Assembly: GCA_002085385.1 (NCBI GenBank) | Contig: NATO01000090.1 | Coordinates: 5,770 to 14,891, forward strand | Source of the DNA: a candidate division Zixibacteria bacterium 4484_93 | GTDB taxonomy: Bacteria; UBP14; UBA6098; 4484-93 | Direction of reading: 5' to 3' | DNA length: 9,122 nt | Shown: positions 1 through 6,325 of the stretch, in pieces | How positions within the stretch are numbered: the first letter of the stretch is position 1 | Layout of the letters: each line of letters opens with the position of its first letter | The notes under the pieces: generated by a model | Told to the model about the DNA's origin: nothing | What the model saw: the letters and a program-made list of their open reading frames with translations, nothing else | Database searches by the model: none | Translations under genes and position numbers: made by a program

Positions 1-516
1 CCGCCGAATATTCCACCTTTCCAAGAGAGGTTTCGCTTGATACCTGGCGCAATTGCCAGCTATCCTATGTATAGAGGACTCGCATCGCTTGTCGGGATGA
101 CACTTCTCCCGGCGGGGAAGGATATCGAGTCGGAATTTGCATCGCTTGAGGAAAACTGGAAGCGGTATAATTTCTTTTTCATCCATATAAAGAAAACGGA
201 TTCCTATGGTGAGGACGGGAACTTCGAGAAGAAATGCGAGGTCATCGAGCAGACAGACCGCTTTATTCCGAGGCTGCTTGAGCTTTCGCCGGATGTTCTC
301 GTTATAACAGGAGACCACTCGACCCCCGTGGCTCTGAAAAACCATTCCTGGCACCCTGTGCCATACCTTCTCTATTCACCGTTTGTCAGATGGCAAAAGG
401 ATACCCGATTCGACGAGAAGCACTGCCTGAGAGGCTCACTCGGGATATTCCCTGCGGAGAAATCGATAAATCTTATGCTTGCCCACTCGCTTAAACTCGA
501 CAAGTACGGTGCATAA
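1..516 (+). CDS. apgM: Cofactor-independent phosphoglycerate mutase, archaeal (ApgM) type, C-terminal part
   Basis: The frame is open to the left edge, so the gene lacks its 5' end; about 171 residues of an expected ~400 are visible. A TTG at 37 lies inside the protein and is not the start. The enzyme interconverts 3- and 2-phosphoglycerate in cytoplasmic glycolysis/gluconeogenesis using divalent metal and no 2,3-bisphosphoglycerate. Visible family marks are the FxERF-like stretch at the left edge, an FIHIKKTDSYGEDG segment, the metal-binding GDHSTP motif, and a following HSWHPVPYLLYSP with a conserved His. These are hallmarks of the alkaline-phosphatase-superfamily core of ApgM. The position often written GHDG is GEDG here, which I believe occurs in bacterial members. 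ApgM paralogues include unusual homoserine kinases, so that role is a lesser alternative. The stop TAA overlaps the next ATG by one base, suggesting co-translation with the HAD gene. Confidence 0.85.
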   Translation, partial: PPNIPPFQERFRLIPGAIASYPMYRGLASLVGMTLLPAGKDIESEFASLEENWKRYNFFFIHIKKTDSYGEDGNFEKKCEVIEQTDRFIPRLLELSPDVLVITGDHSTPVALKNHSWHPVPYLLYSPFVRWQKDTRFDEKHCLRGSLGIFPAEKSINLMLAHSLKLDKYGA

Positions 517-1046
517 TGAGGCATATCGCGGCGTTCCTCGACAGAGATGGGGTGATAAACAGGCGAAAAATCGGTGGATATATAACGACACCCGACGAGT
601 TCATCCTGCTGCCAGAAGCACCGGAGGGGATTGCCCTCTTAAACTCCATCGGGGTTCTGGTGATAGTCGTAACAAACCAGCGGGGAATAGAGCGAGGGGT
701 TATGACGGAGGAGGACCTAAAGCAGGTTCACCGGTTTATGATAGCCGAGCTCAAAAAACAGGGTGCAAGAATCGATGATATCCTCTTCTGCCCGCACTCG
801 ACAGGATACTACCGCAAGCCATCCCCCGGGATGATACTGGCAGCCGCAGAAAGACATCAGATTGAGCTACCATCCTCATTCACCATCGGGGACACCGATA
901 CCGATATCCTCGCAGGGAAAGCAGCCGGAACGAGAACAATCCTCATCACCCCTGAGAGGAAAACCGATATAGAGGCAGATTTCTACGCAGAAAGTCTGTA
1001 TGAAGCGGCAGAGCTCATTCGCCGCAAGATCACTCCCCACCGATGA
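516..1046 (+). CDS. HAD-family phosphatase, GmhB/histidinol-phosphatase type (probable D-glycero-D-manno-heptose 1,7-bisphosphate 7-phosphatase)
   Basis: A 176-residue HAD hydrolase, the usual length for GmhB. Motif I is DRDGVIN (nucleophile D9, acid D11), motif II is VVTNQRG (T53-N54), motif III is the RKPSPGM Lys (K101), and motif IV is IGDTDTD (D126, D130). The N-terminal DRDGVIN and the TNQRGIERG segment are typical of the GmhB/HisB-N subfamily, which removes a phosphate from heptose bisphosphate for LPS heptose synthesis or from histidinol phosphate. The zinc loop is reduced: C92-P-H94 is present, but the later Cys-x-Cys pair before RKP is missing, so zinc may be absent or bound differently. 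Exact substrate is therefore uncertain. The ATG overlaps the upstream TAA by one base and no good Shine-Dalgarno is visible, so translation is probably coupled to the mutase gene. The 3' end overlaps the convergent peptidase gene by 17 bases. Confidence 0.82.
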   Translation: MRHIAAFLDRDGVINRRKIGGYITTPDEFILLPEAPEGIALLNSIGVLVIVVTNQRGIERGVMTEEDLKQVHRFMIAELKKQGARIDDILFCPHSTGYYRKPSPGMILAAAERHQIELPSSFTIGDTDTDILAGKAAGTRTILITPERKTDIEADFYAESLYEAAELIRRKITPHR

Positions 1047-3168
1047 AAAATGTCATCTCACACTCCGTTCTGTTGCCGAGACGGTCAACAGCAACAATAG
1101 AAACGGTATGCTCACCCGGAGAGAGCGGCTCCTTCAACAGGTAGTATAACCTCTCGGACTCCGGGTCAAACTCTGCCGGGACAAACTGCTCGTCTATATA
1201 CATCGTCGGTATGCAGTGATTGTCGAAACCAGAGAAGTTATCCCTAACGAGAGCCGAGATGATGTAAGGCGAGTAAGAGAGTGTATCGCCATCCTCGATT
1301 GAGCCCGGGATAACGACCGGCGGAACGGTGTCGAGGATAAGGGCAAATGTCCCAGGAAGATTGATATAAGCGATTTCTCCAGTAGAGACGAAATACCATT
1401 CCCCACGCCAGAACCGTCCAACCGCAAGTTTCCTCCTGCCAGCTCTATCGAGCGGTATCCCAGGAGAAAGGGTCAAACGAGCAGGCTCCTTCAGAGGGAA
1501 AAGAGAACTCTTGAACCGAACAACAGGAGAAACAATATCCTCCGCTATGGCAGGAGTATCCTGTAGCTCGAAGGCAGAGAAGGGCAGAAGGAGAGACTGC
1601 CCCGGAGGAATATAAAGAGCGGCTGACCCGGGAAGAGAGAGTTTCTTACCTGCCTTGAGCCGGCATACATCTACGGTAAAATTCCATGAGATGTCGCAAT
1701 GTCTAAGAATAACATTGTATCTTCCCTCTGCCCTTATCGGAACCGCCGCCACAACACTGTCGGCTGATTGAAAGAAAAGGGTGGGTTTTATCGTATCGCC
1801 TGATTTCTCCACGAGTATCTCGACAGGTTTCTGCGGCTCGAACTCAAAAAACAGGAAAAGCCCTGTTTCCCTCACGGTGTAGTCGAACGAAACCCGCGAC
1901 TCAAACGGATTTCCCGCATCTTGCAAGCTCAAAAATAACCTGTTTGAATTGGGAAAAAAGAGCTTTATCGTCTCCCCGGAAATAGAATCCGGGAGGATAA
2001 AACCAAGCCTGTTCTCCCCCTCCTCGAAACGGATGAGCTTGTCCGGTCTCCTCCCATCCACGAGAACACTAAAACCGGTATCAGGCTGGGAGGAGAAAAA
2101 AAGGAATGTATCGCTCTCTGTCCTTTCGAGGCTGCCGATATTTATCGGTGGAGAGTAATGAACAGGGAGAAAAAGAGAGGAGCTATTGCTATGGATATCC
2201 GATGCTATGACCCTGAAAAATAGAACCGAATCCTCCTCAGATAAATTTATCTTCCCATCTCCCTTCGTGAAACCGACATCCGTCGGATGAGCGGAGAAGA
2301 GCCTGACAAACCTCCTGTTAAACCTCTCCTCGGAGTCTATATCCCAGAGGAAACCAGCATCGGCATTGTCCTCATAGGAGAAACTCACCGGTGAAAACGA
2401 AAAGATTGTGCTATCTTCGAGGGAAAGCGAAAGGGAATACACCCCGAGGTGGTTCGGGTTCTCCTCTCTCTCATAGTCATAGACGCAGGTCTCAAAACCA
2501 AGATTACCCGAGGCAAAGATACGCCTCCTCAGCCTATAAACCTTCTTCTGCTCATCGAAGAAAACGGGAATTTCCACAGGAAGCAGGCTTCCGTTGACAC
2601 GGGATGAAATATCGAGAGGAACCACAACAAGAGAATAGAAGACAGGTGGTGTCGTGTCAGGCATAGGAGAAAAACCCAGTTCGAGCGGGTTCGTCGGATG
2701 GGAGTCGGCATCCCTCACCTCAAAATGCAGATGGGGCCTTCCGATACCTGTTCCACCCGTGAACGCTATCGTATCACCCGCAAAAAACGGGAACTCCTTA
2801 TCCGAGAACCAGAGCTCGACGAAGTAGTTTCTCCGCTTTTCCTGCTCCTCAACAACCCTCTCCGCCAGACCTGGTGCAAAGCCTGAGAGGTGAGCAAAGA
2901 TATAATCCCCGCCATCGACACCGCGGAGATAGAGCACCTTCCCATAACCCCAAGGTGACACCCTGAGCCTCTCCACCCAGCCATCTATGGGAGCGACAAC
3001 GGGCATCGCCAAAACCGGTGTCCTAATATCGATTCCGGCGTGGATACGAAGACCAGAGCGATACTCGCCAAAGGTCGATGAGATAGAGCGGCTCCCAGGA
3101 AGCGGCCAATCCGCAAGAAGAGGAACAAAAAGCAAAAGGAGAATAATTGCCGGGACAAAATATTTCAT
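1030..3168 (-). CDS. Secreted M23-family (LytM-type) zinc metallopeptidase with C-terminal beta-sandwich domains
   Basis: 712 residues. A signal peptide is clear: MKYF, a hydrophobic run of about 15 residues, and a likely cleavage after LLA (residue 19). The catalytic domain spans about residues 22-165. Its motifs are HAGID (H43, D47 zinc ligands), YIFAHLSG (H93, catalytic) and HLHFE (H146 catalytic, H148 zinc ligand), so the active site is complete and cleavage of peptidoglycan cross-links or peptide stems is plausible. Between H93 and HLHFE lies a long insert with EEQEKRR and VELWF, which matches the form I know from Bacteroidota/FCB M23 proteins rather than the short loop of LytM. Residues ~175-610 are beta-rich with no domain I can name. 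Residues ~613-712 start DTVPPVV and look like an Ig-like fold. It would act in the periplasm or at the cell surface. It is transcribed away from uvrA from its own promoter. Confidence 0.9.
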   Translation of the reverse strand: MKYFVPAIILLLLFVPLLADWPLPGSRSISSTFGEYRSGLRIHAGIDIRTPVLAMPVVAPIDGWVERLRVSPWGYGKVLYLRGVDGGDYIFAHLSGFAPGLAERVVEEQEKRRNYFVELWFSDKEFPFFAGDTIAFTGGTGIGRPHLHFEVRDADSHPTNPLELGFSPMPDTTPPVFYSLVVVPLDISSRVNGSLLPVEIPVFFDEQKKVYRLRRRIFASGNLGFETCVYDYEREENPNHLGVYSLSLSLEDSTIFSFSPVSFSYEDNADAGFLWDIDSEERFNRRFVRLFSAHPTDVGFTKGDGKINLSEEDSVLFFRVIASDIHSNSSSLFLPVHYSPPINIGSLERTESDTFLFFSSQPDTGFSVLVDGRRPDKLIRFEEGENRLGFILPDSISGETIKLFFPNSNRLFLSLQDAGNPFESRVSFDYTVRETGLFLFFEFEPQKPVEILVEKSGDTIKPTLFFQSADSVVAAVPIRAEGRYNVILRHCDISWNFTVDVCRLKAGKKLSLPGSAALYIPPGQSLLLPFSAFELQDTPAIAEDIVSPVVRFKSSLFPLKEPARLTLSPGIPLDRAGRRKLAVGRFWRGEWYFVSTGEIAYINLPGTFALILDTVPPVVIPGSIEDGDTLSYSPYIISALVRDNFSGFDNHCIPTMYIDEQFVPAEFDPESERLYYLLKEPLSPGEHTVSIVAVDRLGNRTECEMTFFIGGE

Positions 3169-3176
3169 AATCTTTC

Positions 3177-3204
3177 AAAATAGCAAACCCCTATCTTTTG
3201 TCAA
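3177..3204 (-). promoter_or_regulatory. Sigma70-type promoter of the M23 peptidase gene
   Basis: Reading the minus strand, a perfect -35 TTGACA (3204-3199) is followed after 16 bases by TATTTT (3182-3177). A TG one base upstream of the -10 gives an extended -10 (TGCTATTTT). The -10 ends only eight bases before the ATG at 3168, so the expected transcription start falls at or within about three bases of the start codon, leaving no room for a Shine-Dalgarno. The boxes are read directly; the start point is inferred from usual sigma70 spacing. Confidence 0.75.
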
Positions 3205-3206
3205 AG

Positions 3207-3225
3207 GAGAAAATCCAAATATCTC
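3207..3225. promoter_or_regulatory. Imperfect palindrome between the two divergent -35 boxes (possible operator)
   Basis: The stretch between the leftward -35 (ends 3204) and the rightward -35 (starts 3226) is GAGAAAATCCAAATATCTC. Its ends GAGA/TCTC pair, and six of nine symmetric positions match. It is placed where a regulator could touch both promoters, but the symmetry is weak and may be chance. Confidence 0.2.
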
Positions 3226-3254
3226 TTGAATTTTGCGAACATTTTTGTTATAAT
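3226..3254 (+). promoter_or_regulatory. Sigma70-type promoter of uvrA
   Basis: A -35 TTGAAT (3226-3231) and a perfect -10 TATAAT (3249-3254) are separated by the optimal 17 bases. The expected transcription start is near 3261, only about three to seven bases before the ATG at 3267, giving a nearly leaderless message. An inverted repeat AACA-TTTT-TGTT (3238-3249) fills the spacer and reaches the -10; see findings. Confidence 0.8.
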
Positions 3255-3266
3255 GTAAAATTTATC

Positions 3267-6038
3267 ATGAGAGATAAGATAATTATAAAAGGTGCCAGAG
3301 AGCATAACCTGAAGAATATCGACCTCGAGATACCGAGAAACCAGTTCGTTGTTATAACAGGTGTCTCGGGCTCAGGGAAAAGCTCGCTCGCCATCGATAC
3401 GATATACGCCGAGGGGCAGAGGCGGTATGTCGAGTCGCTTTCATCCTACGCCCGCCAGTTCCTCGAGCTTATGGGCAAGCCGGATGTCGACAAGATAGAG
3501 GGGTTGTCCCCAGCTATCTGCATCGAGCAGAGAGCCCTGTCGCATAATCCACGCTCCATCGTCGCAACGGCAACAGAGATCTACGATTATATGCGACTTC
3601 TCTTCGCAAGAATCGGTATCCCATACTGCTACAGATGCGGCAGGAAGATAGAGAAGCAGTCTATATCGGATATGGCAGATTCCATCCTATCCCTCCCCGA
3701 AGGGACAAGAGCTATCATACTTTCCCCTGTCGTCCGCGGGAGAAAAGGGGAATACCAGAACCTGCTCGCTAACATCTCAAAGGAGGGGTTCGTCCGTGTG
3801 AGAGTGGATGGTAAAATGTATGAAATTGGGGACAACATCTCGCTGGATAAGAATAAGAAACACACCATAGAAATAGTTGTTGACAGGTTGATTATAAAGC
3901 CCGGTATAAGGAGGCGTCTTGTCGATTCGATAGAGACATCCGTTCGATACTCGAATGGACTTATGAAACTTTATCTACCTGAAGAGAAAAGGGAAATGCT
4001 CTTCTCTCAGAGGCTTGCCTGTCCCGTGTGCGGGATATCTTATGAGGAGATAGAGCCGCGGCTTTTCTCCTTTAATTCGCCCTATGGCGCCTGCCCGAAC
4101 TGCTCCGGGCTCGGTTTCATCAACGAGTTTGACCCGGAACTTATCGTTCCGGATGGGAGCATATCCATTCTCAAGGGTGCTGTTCGCCCCTGGGGAGAGA
4201 TAATCGGCAAGGGGATATATTCGAGGGTGAAGACGCTTGCACGAGAGCTCGGTTTCGACATAAACACCCCCTTCGACTCGCTACCCGAGGAGATAAAAAA
4301 GGTTATACTTCACGGGACAGACAGGCTGTTTGAGTTCGAATATATCTCCTCCAATGGTAGGTTCTCCGGGAAATACATCTCGAACTTCGAGGGGGTCATC
4401 CCTAATCTGAGGCGGCGGTATCGCCAGACATCGTCCCCTGAGATAAGGAGCTGGATAGAGCGGTTTATGACCCGCTACCCCTGCCCTGAGTGCAACGGGT
4501 CGAGGCTGAGACAGGAGGCAATGAATGTAAAGATAAACGGCGTCCCCATTCAGGATGTTACACGGATGACGATAAAGCGTGCGCTATCGTTCTTTGAAAA
4601 CCTCGCTCTGACAGAGAAGGAGCATCTTATCGCCGACCCGATATTGAAGGAGATAACATCCCGATTAAGCTTCCTGATAGATGTCGGGGTCGATTATCTG
4701 ACACTCGATAGGGAGACATCGACCCTCTCCGGCGGTGAGGCACAGAGGATACATCTTGCCACACAGATAGGCTCCCAGCTTGTCGGGGTGCTTTATGTCC
4801 TCGACGAGCCATCAATCGGGCTACACCAGCGGGACAATAAGAGGCTGCTCGAGACGCTCTCCTCACTGCGAGACATCGGCAATACAGTAATTGTGATTGA
4901 GCATGACGAGGAGACCATCCGTTCGGCGGACTTCGTCGTCGACCTCGGACCAAAGGCAGGAAGAGAGGGGGGGTATCTCGTTGCAGCCGGCACCCCGGAG
5001 GAGATATCCTGTGTTAAGGAGTCTATCACCGGGCAGTATCTTTCAGGAAGGCTAAAGATAAAGGTGCCAGAGAAAAGACGCCCGGGGAACGGGAAGTTCC
5101 TTGTTATCTCCGGACTGACGGGAAACAACTTGAAGGATATAACCGTCAGGATACCACTGGGCTGTTTCACCTGCGTAACGGGTGTGTCTGGCTCGGGCAA
5201 GAGCACATTGATAAACCAGACGCTCTATCCTGCCCTTATGAGGCACCTGTACCGAGCAGCGATGAAACCGCTTCCTTACAAGGTGTTATCTGGACTCGCT
5301 TACATAGATAAGGTAATAAATATTAACCAGTCACCTATCGGGCGGACGCCACGGTCGAATCCCGCAACATACACGGGGGTATTCACACCGATAAGGCAGC
5401 TTTTTGCATCTCTGCCGGAATCCATTGCAAGGGGATACAAACAGGGGCGGTTCTCGTTTAATGTTGAAGGTGGCAGATGCGAGGTTTGCCGCGGAGCAGG
5501 ATACATAAGACTCGAGATGCACTTCCTGCCCGATGTTTATGTCCCATGCGACAGGTGCAAGGGAAAACGTTACAACCCGGACACGCTCGAAATAAAATAT
5601 AGGGGAAAAAGTATCGCTGATGTGCTCGAACTGACTGTTGATGAGGCGAAAGATTTCTTCGAGAATATCCCTGCCATCCGCTCGAAACTCGAGCTGCTTC
5701 AGGATGTCGGGCTCGGATATATACAACTCGGTCAGTCGGCAACGACACTATCAGGCGGCGAGGCACAGAGGGTGAAACTCTCACTCGAATTATCCAAGCG
5801 TGAGACAGGACAGACGGTCTATCTCCTCGACGAGCCAACTGTCGGGCTGCACTCCGCCGATGTGAAGATGCTCCTTAATGTCCTGTCCCGACTCGTTGAC
5901 AAAGGGAATACCGTCGTCGTAATTGAGCATAACCTCGATGTGATAAAGAGTGCCGACTGGATAATCGACCTCGGTCCCGAAGGAGGCGAAAAAGGGGGAT
6001 CCTCTATCTTGCCCTCATCTTCGGACTCTCCTCACTGA
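3267..6038 (+). CDS. uvrA: UvrABC excinuclease subunit A, with aberrant truncated C-terminus
   Basis: 923 residues from the ATG at 3267. An in-frame TTG at 3198 lies upstream of the promoter boxes and is rejected; MRDKIIIKGAREHNLKNI is the normal UvrA N-terminus. UvrA is the DNA-damage-recognising ATPase of nucleotide excision repair and loads UvrB. Two ABC modules are complete: Walker A GVSGSGKSS (K38) and GVSGSGKST (K645); signatures LSGGEAQR (487 and 828); Walker B VLDEP (511-515) and LLDEP (853-857). Zinc-finger cysteine pairs are C252/C255 with C277/C280, and C738/C741 with C761/C764. The tail is odd. After DLGPEGGEKGG (residue 911) a normal UvrA continues about 25 residues with a GTPEE...TGxYL ending, as this protein's own first half does (GTPEEI...ITGQYL, 576-591). 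Here it ends in the unrelated SSILPSSSDSPH, encoded by DNA that is vanZ in another frame. The catalytic parts remain, so activity is plausible. Confidence 0.95.
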   Translation: MRDKIIIKGAREHNLKNIDLEIPRNQFVVITGVSGSGKSSLAIDTIYAEGQRRYVESLSSYARQFLELMGKPDVDKIEGLSPAICIEQRALSHNPRSIVATATEIYDYMRLLFARIGIPYCYRCGRKIEKQSISDMADSILSLPEGTRAIILSPVVRGRKGEYQNLLANISKEGFVRVRVDGKMYEIGDNISLDKNKKHTIEIVVDRLIIKPGIRRRLVDSIETSVRYSNGLMKLYLPEEKREMLFSQRLACPVCGISYEEIEPRLFSFNSPYGACPNCSGLGFINEFDPELIVPDGSISILKGAVRPWGEIIGKGIYSRVKTLARELGFDINTPFDSLPEEIKKVILHGTDRLFEFEYISSNGRFSGKYISNFEGVIPNLRRRYRQTSSPEIRSWIERFMTRYPCPECNGSRLRQEAMNVKINGVPIQDVTRMTIKRALSFFENLALTEKEHLIADPILKEITSRLSFLIDVGVDYLTLDRETSTLSGGEAQRIHLATQIGSQLVGVLYVLDEPSIGLHQRDNKRLLETLSSLRDIGNTVIVIEHDEETIRSADFVVDLGPKAGREGGYLVAAGTPEEISCVKESITGQYLSGRLKIKVPEKRRPGNGKFLVISGLTGNNLKDITVRIPLGCFTCVTGVSGSGKSTLINQTLYPALMRHLYRAAMKPLPYKVLSGLAYIDKVININQSPIGRTPRSNPATYTGVFTPIRQLFASLPESIARGYKQGRFSFNVEGGRCEVCRGAGYIRLEMHFLPDVYVPCDRCKGKRYNPDTLEIKYRGKSIADVLELTVDEAKDFFENIPAIRSKLELLQDVGLGYIQLGQSATTLSGGEAQRVKLSLELSKRETGQTVYLLDEPTVGLHSADVKMLLNVLSRLVDKGNTVVVIEHNLDVIKSADWIIDLGPEGGEKGGSSILPSSSDSPH

Positions 6039-6325
6039 CTCACATTCCACACATCAAGCACGGGAAGGATAAATTAGTTCACACAGCAGAATACATCCCT
6101 GTTGGCTTTCTGCTCATCGGAGCGATTTTGGAAAGCAAGAAAAGATACAGCTTCTCTCTTCTTCCGTTATCCCTATTCCTCGGAGCAGCAGTGGGAGCCC
6201 TCGATGAGCTCCACCAGAGTTTTGTCCCGGGGCGGCATTCCTGCATAGAAGATGTCGCAGCAGATGTTGTAGGGGTGGCAATCGGTCTTGCCCTCTACCT
6301 GGCGGTCAAAGCGAGGAAAAAATGA
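5999..6325 (+). CDS. VanZ-like small membrane protein, 5' end disrupted or overlapping uvrA
   Basis: Reading back from the stop at 6323-6325, the VanZ-like frame extends upstream without a stop to 5933. It encodes LYLALIFGLSSL, then DKLVHTAEYIPVGFLL, then GALDELHQSFVPGR and IEDVAADVVGVAIG. The DKxxHxxxY, DExxQxFxPGR and D-x3-(N/D)-x2-G patterns and four hydrophobic stretches fit the VanZ family (named from teicoplanin resistance; general function unclear, inner membrane). No ATG, GTG or TTG occurs in this frame before a TTG at 6128, which would delete half of the family's conserved core. The listed start (5999, ATC) is only where the first membrane segment becomes recognisable. A CTG at 5957 would give 122 residues with an Arg-rich head. 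The 3' end overlaps ppx as ATGA. It may be a gene with a rare start, a frameshift product of uvrA, or a 5'-truncated relic. Confidence 0.7.
   Translation: MLYLALIFGLSSLTHIPHIKHGKDKLVHTAEYIPVGFLLIGAILESKKRYSFSLLPLSLFLGAAVGALDELHQSFVPGRHSCIEDVAADVVGVAIGLALYLAVKARKK
6119..6122 (+). promoter_or_regulatory. Possible ribosome binding site for an internal TTG (6128) in the vanZ-like gene
   Basis: GGAG sits five bases before the TTG at 6128, so a short 65-residue product starting there is possible. It would lack the DKLVHTAEY region, so I regard it as a secondary or fallback start. Confidence 0.3.
6313..6317 (+). promoter_or_regulatory. Ribosome binding site of the ppx/gppA gene
   Basis: GAGGA ends five bases before the ATG at 6322 and lies within the last codons of the vanZ-like gene. 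With the ATGA overlap it supports translational coupling and fixes the start. Confidence 0.6.

Noticed and set aside
37..39. TTG as the start of the phosphoglycerate mutase
   Set aside because: The frame is open to the window edge and upstream residues fit the family, so this is an internal Leu.
479..778. Plus-strand 99-codon frame overlapping the HAD gene
   Set aside because: Frame-shifted, Arg/Gly-rich shadow of the HAD coding sequence.
3198..3266. Upstream TTG start extending UvrA by 23 residues
   Set aside because: The extension covers the -35 and -10 boxes and adds residues not typical of UvrA; the ATG at 3267 gives the normal N-terminus.
4967..4973. G7 run in uvrA suspected as a frameshift
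   Set aside because: The UvrA frame reads on intact (GREGGYLVAAGTPEE) across it.
4793..5206. 137-codon minus-strand frame inside uvrA
   Set aside because: Lies wholly within conserved UvrA coding sequence on the other strand; no independent support.
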